A stretch of DNA of 64,000 nt, taken from Candidatus Thorarchaeota archaeon. GTDB lineage: Archaea; Asgardarchaeota; Thorarchaeia; Thorarchaeales; Thorarchaeaceae. This document shows positions 18,510 through 28,186 of this stretch, piece after piece (positions within the stretch are counted from its first letter, which is position 1; each line of letters opens with the position of its first letter). The notes under the pieces were generated by a model, which was not told where the DNA came from, made no database searches, and saw only the letters and a list, made by a program, of their open reading frames with translations. The stretch lies in contig JAEORX010000001.1 in NCBI GenBank assembly GCA_016840685.1, positions 80,945 through 144,944 on the forward strand, given 5' to 3'. Made by a program: the position numbers and the translations under genes.

Positions 18510-20027
18510 ATGAGTCATCCAAAGAGCCAAGATGCCAGTTTTGAAAGCATCTCTCCTGCAGAGTTTTTCTATAGGAACCAACAGATGGCTGGATTTGGCA
18601 ATCCTACGCAGGCAGCCTATTCAACTATTCGAGAATTGGTTGAGAATAGCCTTGACTCATGCGAAGATGCTCAGACACAACCAATGCTAGAGATAGACAT
18701 CCAAACCATAAATGCAGATACAATAATGATTACCGTGTCCGACAATGGTACAGGGGTTCCTCCAGAACAGGTTCCATCTGCTTTTGGTCGAGTACTTTAT
18801 GGGAGTAAATACTCGCAACAGCAGAAAAGAGGAACCTTCGGTTTGGGTGTCACAATGGCCATTCTATATGGTCAAATCACCACAGACTCGCCAGTAGTTA
18901 TTCACACACAAACTCACACTTCCAAGGGGGTTCTCTATAAACTACTAGTCGATGTTGAGAACAACCGTCCCCTGGTTGAGAGCAAAGAACAACTCTCTCG
19001 AAACGCCGTCGGTACCACAGTCACAGTCCAGTTGAGAGGTGATCTGAAACGGTCATTAGACCGAATTGTCGAGTACATACGCCTTTCTACTGTGTCAACG
19101 CCTCACGCTAAGTTCTCTCTGAAGATTGATAATGAGGTTGTTCTGGAGTTGGGTGGCTGGTCCAAAACTCTGCCTGCTCCAATAAGAGCAACAAAACCAC
19201 ATCCAAGGTCAGTCGATATGGAACTCCTTCGTAGACTCATCTCAAGACATAGCGAGAAGAGTCTTGACTCATTCCTCCAAAGCTGTTTCCAAAAGATTGG
19301 GTCAAGAACCTCAGCACGCTTTCTTAGGTTCATGAATTTGAATCCTAACCGCCTCATGTCTGAATTCACAAGAGATGAACTCTCTCAGCTTGCACAAGCT
19401 CTTAGAAAGTATGATGGCTTTGAACGACCAGATAGCAGATGTCTCAGTACCATCGGTAAAGACGAATTCTTGACTGGTGTGGTTTCTGTCTTCAATGCCA
19501 AGTTGGTTGAATATGCCAGTCGTGGTGTCACTGAATGGCAAGGCAATCCGTTGGCGCTTGAGGCTATTCTTGCTATTGGAGATGAATTTCCTCGTTCTGA
19601 TGTACCAACGCTCTATAGATTTGTGAATAGAGTGCCCCTACTCTATGACTCCAGTGAAGGTGTCATGACGCGTGTCCTAAAGAGAATTAATTGGACAAGG
19701 TACAATGCGAAGTCTTGCGAGCCAGTTGCATTATTTCTGCATCTATGTTCTACTAAGATTCCCTTCAGGGCCGCAGGAAAACAATCACTTGCATCTATTC
19801 CAGAGATTGAGCACGAAACATACCACCTCTTTAAGGAGCTTGGAAGAAAGCTTGGGAGGCTCAATGATAGGTCCAGACGAAGCGCTCGTCAAGTCAAGAA
19901 AATGAGGGAGTTCTCAAGATCATTTAGACAAATCGCTCGATTCAGTACAACTCTAGCTGGTCAAGATGAAGTACCATCCACCGATGAGTTGGTAAAACAG
20001 CTTTTTGAGGTGAGTCAAGATGAATGA
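18510..20027 (+). CDS. top6B: DNA topoisomerase VI subunit B
   Basis: 505 residues. The GHKL ATPase motifs are clear: RELVENSLDSCEDA, VSDNGTGVPP and GTFGLGVTMAILYGQ. An H2TH-like middle and a transducer domain follow. With subunit A it forms the A2B2 type IIB topoisomerase that relaxes and decatenates DNA. It overlaps the start of top6A by eight bases, implying balanced expression. Confidence 0.97.
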   Translation: MSHPKSQDASFESISPAEFFYRNQQMAGFGNPTQAAYSTIRELVENSLDSCEDAQTQPMLEIDIQTINADTIMITVSDNGTGVPPEQVPSAFGRVLYGSKYSQQQKRGTFGLGVTMAILYGQITTDSPVVIHTQTHTSKGVLYKLLVDVENNRPLVESKEQLSRNAVGTTVTVQLRGDLKRSLDRIVEYIRLSTVSTPHAKFSLKIDNEVVLELGGWSKTLPAPIRATKPHPRSVDMELLRRLISRHSEKSLDSFLQSCFQKIGSRTSARFLRFMNLNPNRLMSEFTRDELSQLAQALRKYDGFERPDSRCLSTIGKDEFLTGVVSVFNAKLVEYASRGVTEWQGNPLALEAILAIGDEFPRSDVPTLYRFVNRVPLLYDSSEGVMTRVLKRINWTRYNAKSCEPVALFLHLCSTKIPFRAAGKQSLASIPEIEHETYHLFKELGRKLGRLNDRSRRSARQVKKMREFSRSFRQIARFSTTLAGQDEVPSTDELVKQLFEVSQDE

Positions 20028-21072
20028 GTCAAAACCAGCGATTGAAACTCTTACATCACTGGGCGAGAAGATAGTCCAAGCATTGCACGAGAAACGGTAT
20101 CCAATACTTGAGATTCCTGATCGAACGACCAGTAATATTGTGTACAATGAAGACACCAATCACTATGTCCTTGGCCCATCACGCAGCATTCGCGATTCCA
20201 GCAATGTGAAACATGTGAAGCGTTTTGCGCAACTGACCTGGGTGGCATCCTTTGCCAAGGAACTCCTGAAAACATCCAGGACCAGTTCACTGAGGGACCT
20301 CTACTACTCATCGGAAGCTTTTGGTGTAGGCTTTTCAGAGCAGTCTGAGTCAGACCGGATTGTGACTGACCTCGAATGCATCACAGGTCTTCCGCGCGAA
20401 AGTTTCGGCATCTATCCTGAAGAACACTCCTCAATCTATGGTGAGGTCGTGATGTGTTACACTGTTCCGGGGTATGAAGGGCGGGAGATTGACCTAACTG
20501 TGAGCCCAGACGGCTTGCCAGTGGGTCCCGCTCTTATGACTGCTGATCCTATCGAGTCAAAGGCTGAAATTGTCTTAGCTGTGGAGTCAGGAGGAATGTT
20601 CTCTCGATTAATCGAAACCAAAGCATGGAAACGGTTCAAAGCGGTACTGATACAACTTGGTGGACAACCCCCTAGGTCTACGAGACGCCTGATGAGAAAT
20701 CTAAACGCAATCCTTGGACTACCAGTATATCTCTTTACAGATGGTGATCCTTGGGGTATGCACATCGCGAAAGTTGTTATCAGTGGTAGCGCGAACTCAG
20801 CCCACATTAAGGACCTCACGATTCCTGATGCGAAATGGATAGGCGTCACTCCTGAAGATATAGTTCAATACTCATTACCATCAGAACCGATGATCGATGC
20901 TGACCTCAAAAGGTTAGATGAGCTTGCACATGATGTTCGGTATAGTTCCTCAGAATGGCAAGACCACATCCAACAGTTCAAGAAGTTAAGGGTCAAGGCC
21001 GAACAGCAAGCCTTCAGTAGGTTTGGTATGGACTATGTTGTTGACACATATCTCTCCAAGAAGATAAGCTAA
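20020..21072 (+). CDS. top6A: DNA topoisomerase VI subunit A (Spo11-like)
   Basis: 350 residues. The catalytic tyrosine lies in SLRDLYYSSEAFG, and the Toprim metal site is seen as LAVESGGMFSRL and YLFTDGDPWGMHIAKVV (Glu, then DxD). Subunit A makes the transient double-strand break and is the archaeal relative of Spo11. The start overlaps top6B by eight bases and the stop overlaps the convergent glycosyl-1-phosphate transferase by four bases. Confidence 0.97.
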   Translation: MNESKPAIETLTSLGEKIVQALHEKRYPILEIPDRTTSNIVYNEDTNHYVLGPSRSIRDSSNVKHVKRFAQLTWVASFAKELLKTSRTSSLRDLYYSSEAFGVGFSEQSESDRIVTDLECITGLPRESFGIYPEEHSSIYGEVVMCYTVPGYEGREIDLTVSPDGLPVGPALMTADPIESKAEIVLAVESGGMFSRLIETKAWKRFKAVLIQLGGQPPRSTRRLMRNLNAILGLPVYLFTDGDPWGMHIAKVVISGSANSAHIKDLTIPDAKWIGVTPEDIVQYSLPSEPMIDADLKRLDELAHDVRYSSSEWQDHIQQFKKLRVKAEQQAFSRFGMDYVVDTYLSKKIS

Positions 21073-22145
21073 ATTATACCTACTCCAAACGGATATCCAA
21101 CGAGGAGCACCACCACAGCTCCGAACGCAATGATTGCTTGTAGAACCAAAAGGAAAAGCACATTTCGCCTCTCCGTCATAGTCTTGAAGAAATGTGGTAG
21201 TATCCAATATATTGTGAATGGACCAATCACCTTCAAAGTTCCATCTTCTCTTGGAGATGCGAACTTCGCATACTCGATTCCTTTTCGCTTGATATACAAA
21301 CGATATATGATGTACAGTAGAAAGTTGAGCATAAATGGTACATACATTATGATGGCCAATCTATCCATGTTGCCCAGAATCAATGCTGATGCCATCGCAG
21401 CCCCAATCGGAAGTCTTCCAACATCTCCTGGCAATATCTTAGCAGGAAATCTATTGAAAATAAGAAATGCGATAGATGCTCCTAACAGTGCTCCAGCGAC
21501 CACCCCAGCATCTGTTTGCGCAGTTGTCATCATGTGTCCATCAACGAAGGGGGCCAAAATAAGATAGAGGAGAATCGCAGCAGAGTTGATACTGCTGAGA
21601 CCCGCCTCGAGCCCGTTCATGCCACCATACATGTTAGTAGAATCCACAATGAAGGTCATCATCAAGGGGACTATGATGAGAGCGTAATATGGGCCAAAAT
21701 TGATGGTACCAATGAATGGAATACTCATTGTTGGATTTCCCACACTGACAGCAACCATTGGAATGGAGGCTACTAGTGGAAGAGCAATCTTCGTCCTAGT
21801 CTTGAAGTTAAACGTGTCGTCAAGAAGTCCAATGATTCCTGCCATTAGGATTGAAACCAAGGCTGCTAACAGCCCCTCACGAACTTCCGCATGGTCTTGA
21901 AATGTTGTGATACCTATGACCAGAAGAATTCCGAACACTATTGCGAAGAGGACTATGAACCCTCCCCCCTTTGGAATCTCAGGTTTCTCTGGTTTATGAA
22001 CATCGATTCCAAACTTTCCTGCGTCACGAAGCATTCTGATAGCTCCGGGCATGAACAGGATGACAACAGCAAATGCTGCAACCAATGCCATGAGTACCGG
22101 GATCACATAGACCACTTCCGATGCATGAACGCACTTCATACCCAT
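21069..22145 (-). CDS. Polyprenyl-phosphate GlcNAc-1-phosphate transferase family (Alg7/MraY-like)
   Basis: 358 residues with about ten hydrophobic helices. Family marks are HKPEKPEIPKGGGFI, GLLDDTFNFKTRTK with the Asp pair, FIVDSTNMYGGMNGLE, and ILPGDVGRLPIGA. The enzyme moves a sugar-1-phosphate to dolichyl phosphate, the first step of N-glycan or surface polymer building. It resembles the eukaryotic Alg7/DPAGT1 branch. Divergent from the 991-residue surface protein gene. Confidence 0.92.
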   Translation of the reverse strand: MGMKCVHASEVVYVIPVLMALVAAFAVVILFMPGAIRMLRDAGKFGIDVHKPEKPEIPKGGGFIVLFAIVFGILLVIGITTFQDHAEVREGLLAALVSILMAGIIGLLDDTFNFKTRTKIALPLVASIPMVAVSVGNPTMSIPFIGTINFGPYYALIIVPLMMTFIVDSTNMYGGMNGLEAGLSSINSAAILLYLILAPFVDGHMMTTAQTDAGVVAGALLGASIAFLIFNRFPAKILPGDVGRLPIGAAMASALILGNMDRLAIIMYVPFMLNFLLYIIYRLYIKRKGIEYAKFASPREDGTLKVIGPFTIYWILPHFFKTMTERRNVLFLLVLQAIIAFGAVVVLLVGYPFGVGII

Positions 22146-22287
22146 TTTGACCTTTTCGGAGTGTTTGTGCAGGCTTTCAACATCCGAAATCTATAATAAC
22201 AAACCAGAAGCTCGAGCGACCCACTCCCCGTCTACTGGAATCCTAAACAGCTAGACAGAAACCCCAATGAAATCATGGTGATTTGTA

Positions 22288-25263
22288 TTGAGCCTGTTGA
22301 ATAGAAGGATAGGAACCCTGCTACTACTCACACTATTAGTGATGAGTAGCATCATGGCAATCACTCCCATCTCAGAAACTCTGGAATCAAATTACTTGGC
22401 TCAAAATAAGGACCTAGGGTCAACCTTAGCCGAGTCCGCAGTGAATCTCTCCATTCCCTATGTTGATGATTACTATGGGATCACTGATGGAATAATCGAC
22501 CCAACTGAATACACAAGAACCTACATCGATCCAGTGACTGGGGTCAAAGTCTATGCTGAACATAATGGCACCGTTTTGTACATTGGTCTAGAAGCAAGAA
22601 CATCTGGCTGGATTGGTTTCGCATGGCAGAACTACACCGATGGCTTCACTGTTGCTGGCTTGAACAACAGTGACATCATTGTAGGATATTCACCAGGTTC
22701 ATCACTTGAGGCATATTGGCGAGTTGTACCTACAGATGCAGTCACAGTGCATTACATACTTAGCTTGAGAAACAGTACAGTAATCCAAGAGTCCGATTAT
22801 CCTGACATCGAATCTACTCAACCTCTTCAAGATGTACCTGCGCTCCAGATGTACAAGGACGCTATTATTGGAATGAGGGTTGGTGAGAAGCGTCACTTCA
22901 TAATCCCTGCAGACCAAGCATATACCGATAAAAACCACGAACTCTATGGGCAGGACCTGATTTATGATATTGAACTGCGAAGAATCTACAGAAATACTAT
23001 TGACGAGCTGGACAACCCGGCTGACCAGGGTCAAGTTACATACAGTGACGATTATGGGACGAGTACGTTCCAACACCTCCCTGACACAGACCAGTCAAGA
23101 ATTCTGCAAGCTGGTGGCTCTGACAATGGCACTTATACACAACTCGAATATGCGATACTACTCAATAGTACAGACATTCATGATATCCCATTACTCAGTA
23201 ACATAGACATCCAATTTCCATTTGTGTTCATGTTTGGAAATAGCGAAACGTTGAACGGGTTACCAGTACAACATACATACTGGGCGGAACCAGCCATGTT
23301 TACCTTCTCGCCCAATACTCCACCAGTCCTAATCATCGAGAATCCAGATGATGATGCTGTTCTTGAGTGGATTGTGAACATCCAACTCAATGCTACAGAT
23401 GACTTGGTGATATCCTCGTCCTACCGTATTGATCAGAATGAATGGAATCCCCTGAGCTACAACTTTCTCTCTAGATTCTGGGAATCTAATGTTGATTTAT
23501 CAGAGTTTGCTGAGGGTGCCCACATATTAACATTCAATGCGACAGATCTATCAAATGCCACTGCCACAAGCAGCATAAACGTAACTATTGATAGACCCTA
23601 TTCTCCTCTATTGGGAATGAAGATGGACGTTGAGCGTAAGGTTGGTCCTACTATCCATTATGGATCTGTAGTGGATGATACCTTTACGATAATCAACAAT
23701 GGTTCAATTCCAATCAACTTCATTGACTTGTATTTGCCAACAAAATACGCCTCATATTTCCTGTCAATCACTGGGATTGATGAAGATGGAAATGAGATTG
23801 TTATTACCCGTCTTCACGACTCAAGTGGTATGCTGCATTGGAGATTGCAATTCAACGATCCCATTGGATTTGAAGAGCAATATACATTCTCGACAGAGAT
23901 GTACATGACATCACTATTCAGGCTTACAAACCCTGGAACATGGGAGTTCCAACTGACCTTCCTGAAATATCCATATCTCCCATATGTTATTCGTCATGCA
24001 GAGTTTGGCCTAGTCTTTGAACAAGGTGGCTCCTTGGTCACGGGCGAAGAGATACCCGACTCCATCGACACCAACTTAGCACCATTCGCATCCAATAACT
24101 TTACTTCACGTATTCGTCTCACCAACACACAGGTTGTCGCTAATCGCATTACTCGAGTAACGGTGGATGCATGGGGATGGTTGACCTATAGGGAAACAAT
24201 CTCTCTTGATAATACTGGCTCAGCAATCCTTCACAGTATTCAGTTCATAGTACCTGCCTACTCCAAATCAATCAAAGTATATGATCAGGTTGGCATTCTG
24301 GCGCGGACTCAGAATCTCATTAGTTATGGTGAGTTTAATGAAACGAGCACCGTGAATGTAAATCTTGATGCAGACAGATTTGGTGATGGCTTGAAATCAG
24401 GATTTCGATACACCTTCACAGTCGACTATATTATTCAGACTAGTAGTTATCAGCATGCCACAGAACTTGGGAGCAAGCTCGCTGTACCAATGGCTGTCTT
24501 GTCCGATGTTCTGATAAAAGAGCATATTGTTGATGTTGTGTTGTCTTCATCCGTTGCACTCAGTCAGGCAACAGAAGGTTATCGCATGCTCTATGGAGTC
24601 TTCGACGCGACTCTGAGATATACCTCTTACAACACCACCAGACAAAATCCACCGTCACTAGAAATAGTCTATAGAACCACTCTTGGCGCAGCAGCAAGAC
24701 CTGCTATCTTCTCGCTAATTATTGGATTCATTGGGCTCATCTATGTAGCTATGAGGAAGGTGGAGTTACCTGAAGAAGTGACCGGACCAAGAGATGAGGA
24801 GGGTGTCATTGACTCTCAGCCAAAACAAGTCGGTGCCCCACCAGAACTACTCCGAGAGTTTGCGAACCTCTACTCAAGGAAGACTGCGCTTAACATGGAC
24901 TTGGAGAAGCTCGACGCGGCTCGGAGAAGAGGGAAGGTGAAAAAGCGGGAGTATATGATTCGTGAGCGAGACCTGAAGCAGCAGATTGATGAGATTGATA
25001 TTCAGCTTCCTAGCCTAAGAGATGACCTGATCAGCTATGGGGCTAGGTACCGCGATCTTGTTGGACAGCTCGAGCTCCAAGACGAAAGAATAGAGGGTGC
25101 GAAAGCTGGTCTACGTCAACTCCTGTTGCGCAAGAAGAAACAACGAATCAGTAGAGTGGCTTTTGAGAAGTCTCGCCAAGACTATCTAAAGACCATCCAG
25201 AAAGCCACTAGTGCTAGTGACCGTATCCTGTTGTCGCTTCAAGAGGAAGCGGGAGATATCTAA
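22288..25263 (+). CDS. Large membrane-anchored surface protein: DOMON with inserted FKBP-like domain, Ig-like region, TM, coiled coil
   Basis: 991 residues, TTG start with GGTGA upstream. Residues 8-27 are a signal peptide or anchor. A DOMON-type heme/sugar-binding fold begins near 64 (NGTVLYIGLEARTSGWIGFAW) and resumes near 250 (YGTSTFQHLPDTD, then LQAGGSDNGTYTQLEYAI). Between them, residues 148-235 read as an FKBP-type isomerase domain: TDAVTVHYILSL at its start and GMRVGEKRHFIIPADQAY near 195-212. An Ig-like domain follows (about 345-435), then beta-rich extracellular sequence, one TM helix near 805-823 and a charged cytoplasmic coiled coil to the end. NxS/T sites are frequent, fitting a glycosylated surface protein. 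Function unknown. Confidence 0.85.
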   Translation: MSLLNRRIGTLLLLTLLVMSSIMAITPISETLESNYLAQNKDLGSTLAESAVNLSIPYVDDYYGITDGIIDPTEYTRTYIDPVTGVKVYAEHNGTVLYIGLEARTSGWIGFAWQNYTDGFTVAGLNNSDIIVGYSPGSSLEAYWRVVPTDAVTVHYILSLRNSTVIQESDYPDIESTQPLQDVPALQMYKDAIIGMRVGEKRHFIIPADQAYTDKNHELYGQDLIYDIELRRIYRNTIDELDNPADQGQVTYSDDYGTSTFQHLPDTDQSRILQAGGSDNGTYTQLEYAILLNSTDIHDIPLLSNIDIQFPFVFMFGNSETLNGLPVQHTYWAEPAMFTFSPNTPPVLIIENPDDDAVLEWIVNIQLNATDDLVISSSYRIDQNEWNPLSYNFLSRFWESNVDLSEFAEGAHILTFNATDLSNATATSSINVTIDRPYSPLLGMKMDVERKVGPTIHYGSVVDDTFTIINNGSIPINFIDLYLPTKYASYFLSITGIDEDGNEIVITRLHDSSGMLHWRLQFNDPIGFEEQYTFSTEMYMTSLFRLTNPGTWEFQLTFLKYPYLPYVIRHAEFGLVFEQGGSLVTGEEIPDSIDTNLAPFASNNFTSRIRLTNTQVVANRITRVTVDAWGWLTYRETISLDNTGSAILHSIQFIVPAYSKSIKVYDQVGILARTQNLISYGEFNETSTVNVNLDADRFGDGLKSGFRYTFTVDYIIQTSSYQHATELGSKLAVPMAVLSDVLIKEHIVDVVLSSSVALSQATEGYRMLYGVFDATLRYTSYNTTRQNPPSLEIVYRTTLGAAARPAIFSLIIGFIGLIYVAMRKVELPEEVTGPRDEEGVIDSQPKQVGAPPELLREFANLYSRKTALNMDLEKLDAARRRGKVKKREYMIRERDLKQQIDEIDIQLPSLRDDLISYGARYRDLVGQLELQDERIEGAKAGLRQLLLRKKKQRISRVAFEKSRQDYLKTIQKATSASDRILLSLQEEAGDI

Positions 25264-25365
25264 GCATACACTATCTACCTAGACCATATCTCCCGCTCTC
25301 CAGAGTCACAAAGTAACTCTTATCAAACAAAGAGTGATGAGAATCTATCCCTGAGTAGGTAGTTT

Positions 25366-26223
25366 ATGATGAATACGAATGAATTCATTCAACGGGAGAA
25401 TGTCCGCGCACGAGAATTGCTGAATGGTGAGTCACGCGCTCTGGAGATGTATCAGTACCTGAGTGGATCTCCTAAAGTCCAGTCCTATCTTCGTACTGCA
25501 AATCGAATGGCTGTTTCCAGATTAGGCTACACAGATCATGGTCCAGTGCATGCTGAAGTCGCAACCTGGAACGCATTGAAGGTTTTTAATATTCTAGAAG
25601 AAACATTTCAACCAAACGTGGTAGCAGAAGGAATCGGTGACATAGATGATGCTCGGCTAATCGTGCTTGCATCAACTTACCTTCATGATATTGGGATGGT
25701 TGTACACAGAAGTGAACACCCACAAGCATCAATCAACTTAGCTAGTCCTATCCTTGACTCAAAGCTCCTAGACATTTATGATGACCCTGCGAAAGCCACT
25801 GACATTCTCTCCTTCATTCTTCACGGTATCTACGCTCATGATGATGACACACAATGCCTTACCCTTGAAGCTGGAATCACTAAGCTTGGTGATGGATGTG
25901 ACATGACCAAGGGTCGGACAAAGGTACCATTCCAGAAGGGCAAGGTCGATATACACTCAGTCAGTGCATTAGCTATCAATAATGTCATTCTTGAGCGTGG
26001 TCCGACAAAACCACTTCGAATCACTGTGGCAATGGACAATCCGGCGGGTGTTTTCCAAGTAGAAGCTGTCTTGGAGAAGAAGATCTCGACATCAGGTCTT
26101 CAAGACTATATTGATATCGATGTTCTTGTGAATGGAAACCGTCTTGTTCTCTCCCACGTAAAGAGACTATTTCGTGTCCAGATGGCTGAACCTAGTGACG
26201 GTCTAAGTCCCACCGAGAAATAG
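25366..26223 (+). CDS. HD-domain metal-dependent phosphohydrolase
   Basis: 285 residues; the second ATG is an alternative start. HD-fold metal ligands are seen in DHGPVHAEVATWNA, STYLHDIGMVVHRSEH and LGDGCDMTKGR. The C-terminal 90 residues are a beta-rich domain. Related archaeal HD proteins act on nucleotides or are signalling phosphodiesterases, but the substrate here is unknown. Its stop is immediately followed by the 3' end of tRNA-Gln on the other strand. Confidence 0.85.
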   Translation: MMNTNEFIQRENVRARELLNGESRALEMYQYLSGSPKVQSYLRTANRMAVSRLGYTDHGPVHAEVATWNALKVFNILEETFQPNVVAEGIGDIDDARLIVLASTYLHDIGMVVHRSEHPQASINLASPILDSKLLDIYDDPAKATDILSFILHGIYAHDDDTQCLTLEAGITKLGDGCDMTKGRTKVPFQKGKVDIHSVSALAINNVILERGPTKPLRITVAMDNPAGVFQVEAVLEKKISTSGLQDYIDIDVLVNGNRLVLSHVKRLFRVQMAEPSDGLSPTEK

Positions 26224-26299
26224 TGGTAGCCCCGCCAGGATTTGAACCTAGGTCTGAGAGGCCAAAACCCTCAATGCTGGACCACTACACCACGGGGCT
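26224..26299 (-). tRNA. tRNA-Gln (anticodon TTG), CCA encoded
   Basis: Acceptor AGCCCCG pairs with CGGGGCT. The anticodon stem is GAGGG/CTCTC around loop TTTTGGC, giving anticodon TTG. The T-arm is CTAGG-TTCAAAT-CCTGG, the discriminator is A and CCA follows. No intron. The CCA (complement of 26224-26226) abuts the stop codon of the convergent HD gene. Confidence 0.93.
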
Positions 26300-26322
26300 A
26301 TACTACTGCGCTTTGATTGAAC

Positions 26323-26652
26323 TCAGTCTTTGGAAGTCAGGCTGAAAGGAATTCCCCTCTCAATGATGTTAGAGGATATTCGCTCTTTCCATCTCTCAAG
26401 GAATTTAGTTTCCTCAATCCGCTGCTTCCCATCCAATCTAAGATTATCAGGGAGCATACATGCTATCCCATCGATGACAGGATACCATCTACCACATTTT
26501 GGACATGTTATTAACGCTTCGTCAATCTCTTCGATATCCTCACTGTCGGATTCTAAGTTGTGTGAAGCAAAGACCTCCAACCTGAGTTGACTTCTGCAGT
26601 CACTCACAGGACAGGCTAGGATATCCATCAACCAGCGTTTCATATCAATCAC
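26323..26652 (-). CDS. Trm112-like zinc protein
   Basis: 109 residues; internal MKRWLMDILACP (start at 26643) is the family opening and may be the true start. The zinc ligands appear as CPVSDC and CPKCGRWYPVIDGIACMLP. Trm112 is the small activating partner of several methyltransferases for tRNA, rRNA and release factor. There is a long acidic insert between the two halves (SDSEDIEEIDE). Partner methyltransferases are not next to it. Confidence 0.88.
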   Translation of the reverse strand: MIDMKRWLMDILACPVSDCRSQLRLEVFASHNLESDSEDIEEIDEALITCPKCGRWYPVIDGIACMLPDNLRLDGKQRIEETKFLERWKERISSNIIERGIPFSLTSKD

Positions 26653-26709
26653 AACTGTGGCTAGCGTCGAATATTCCCTTGTCGTTAAAAATCATTCTCA
26701 ATTACACCA

Positions 26710-28185
26710 ATGAGTGTTCGACCCGAAAGGCTATTTGGGGCTCCAGCTGCGCCCAATCAAACCCGATATTCGGTGGAGTCATTGATGGAATACAAGCATC
26801 CCTGGATACCAATGACAAAGGCAACAGAGAAAGACATGCTCAAGTCGATTGGTAGGAAGAGTCTTGATGAGTTGTTTTCGAACATTCCTGAGAAATTCCT
26901 ACTGACGCAAGATCTAAATCTTCCTCATTCTCATAGTGAGATTGAGGTGACTAGAAGGATACAGGAACTCGCAAATAAGAACACACCAGCCAACACAGGA
27001 AAGGTCTTTCTCGGCGCCGGAACAGGGATGCATTATATTCCTGCAGTGGTTCCTGCACTGGCTGGTAGATCAGAGTTTCTGACGTCGTATACAAGTTATC
27101 AGGCTGAAGTAAGTCAAGGGATGCTACAGACCCTCTTTGAGTATCAGAGTCTTCTCGCTGAGATTCTCGATATCGATGTTGTGAACTCATCAATGTATGA
27201 CATGGCTACTGCTGTTGCTGAGGCTGCAAGGATGGCAGTCCGGGTCAAAAAGCAACGCTCACGATTTCTTGTACCCGGGACAATAAACCCAGAACACTAC
27301 AAAGTCCTGTACACCTACACCGAACCTGCAGACATCGAGCTAGAGAAGATTGACTATGACAAACAGACTGGACTAATGTCCCTTGCTGACCTCAGGTCCA
27401 AGATTGATGAACGAGTTGCAGGAGTATATATTGAAAACCCAAGCTATCTAGGGTTTATTGAACCCCAAGTGGATGAGATAGGCAAAATAGTCCACGATAA
27501 TGACGCTCTACTGGTAGCGGGAGTTGATGTTCTATCCCTCGGACTCATTCGACCACCTGGTGATTACAGTGCAGATATTGTGGTGGCTGAGGGCCAGCAT
27601 CTCGGTGTACCTATGACCTTTGGCGGACCACTGCTTGGGATTTTTGGTTGTACAAATGATCGTAGGCTCATCTATCAAATGCCTGGCAGACTGGTCGGAA
27701 TGACAAGAACAGAAGAGGAACCTTACGAAGATGGATATATTTTGACTCTCAGCCCTCGAGAACAACATATCCGACGAGAGAAAGCCACAAGTAACATCTG
27801 TTCAAACCAGGCGCTTGCTGCAGTGACAGCCACAATCTATATGGCACTTCTTGGTCCGACTGGACTGAAGCAGGTCGGCGAAACCATCGCCTATAATGCC
27901 AATTATACCTCCAAGATGCTCAATAAAATTCCGGGAGTTCACGCACCTGCTGTCGGGGAGTCTATCTGGAAGGAGTTTGTTGTTCGATTCGAGAACGGGA
28001 TCAAGGCTAGAGATGTGCACGAGGGTCTTCTCAAGCGAGGTCTGCATGGTGGCAAAATCCTCACAGAGGAGTTTCCCGCCCTAGGCGAATCAATGCTCAT
28101 CTGCGTCACTGAGGTGCATAATAAAGAGGCTATGGATGAGCTGGTTCGAGCTGTGGAAGACATTGTTTCAAAGGAGGTGCCATAG
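26710..28185 (+). CDS. gcvPA: Glycine dehydrogenase (decarboxylating) subunit 1
   Basis: 491 residues, PLP fold type I. It matches the N-terminal half of the P protein: a start near SMRP-like YKHPWIPMT, FLGAGTGMHYIPAVVPAL, EYQSLLAEILDIDVVNSSMYD and the C-terminal THREEKATSNICSNQ-like RREKATSNICSNQAL. With subunit 2 it decarboxylates glycine and passes the aminomethyl group to the H protein. Genes for T, H and L proteins are not in the window. Confidence 0.95.
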   Translation: MSVRPERLFGAPAAPNQTRYSVESLMEYKHPWIPMTKATEKDMLKSIGRKSLDELFSNIPEKFLLTQDLNLPHSHSEIEVTRRIQELANKNTPANTGKVFLGAGTGMHYIPAVVPALAGRSEFLTSYTSYQAEVSQGMLQTLFEYQSLLAEILDIDVVNSSMYDMATAVAEAARMAVRVKKQRSRFLVPGTINPEHYKVLYTYTEPADIELEKIDYDKQTGLMSLADLRSKIDERVAGVYIENPSYLGFIEPQVDEIGKIVHDNDALLVAGVDVLSLGLIRPPGDYSADIVVAEGQHLGVPMTFGGPLLGIFGCTNDRRLIYQMPGRLVGMTRTEEEPYEDGYILTLSPREQHIRREKATSNICSNQALAAVTATIYMALLGPTGLKQVGETIAYNANYTSKMLNKIPGVHAPAVGESIWKEFVVRFENGIKARDVHEGLLKRGLHGGKILTEEFPALGESMLICVTEVHNKEAMDELVRAVEDIVSKEVP

Positions 28186-28186
28186 A

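Noticed and set aside
26330-26590. 86-codon plus-strand ORF opposite the Trm112-like gene
   Set aside because: The minus-strand frame has the zinc motifs and family start; the plus-strand frame has no recognisable feature.
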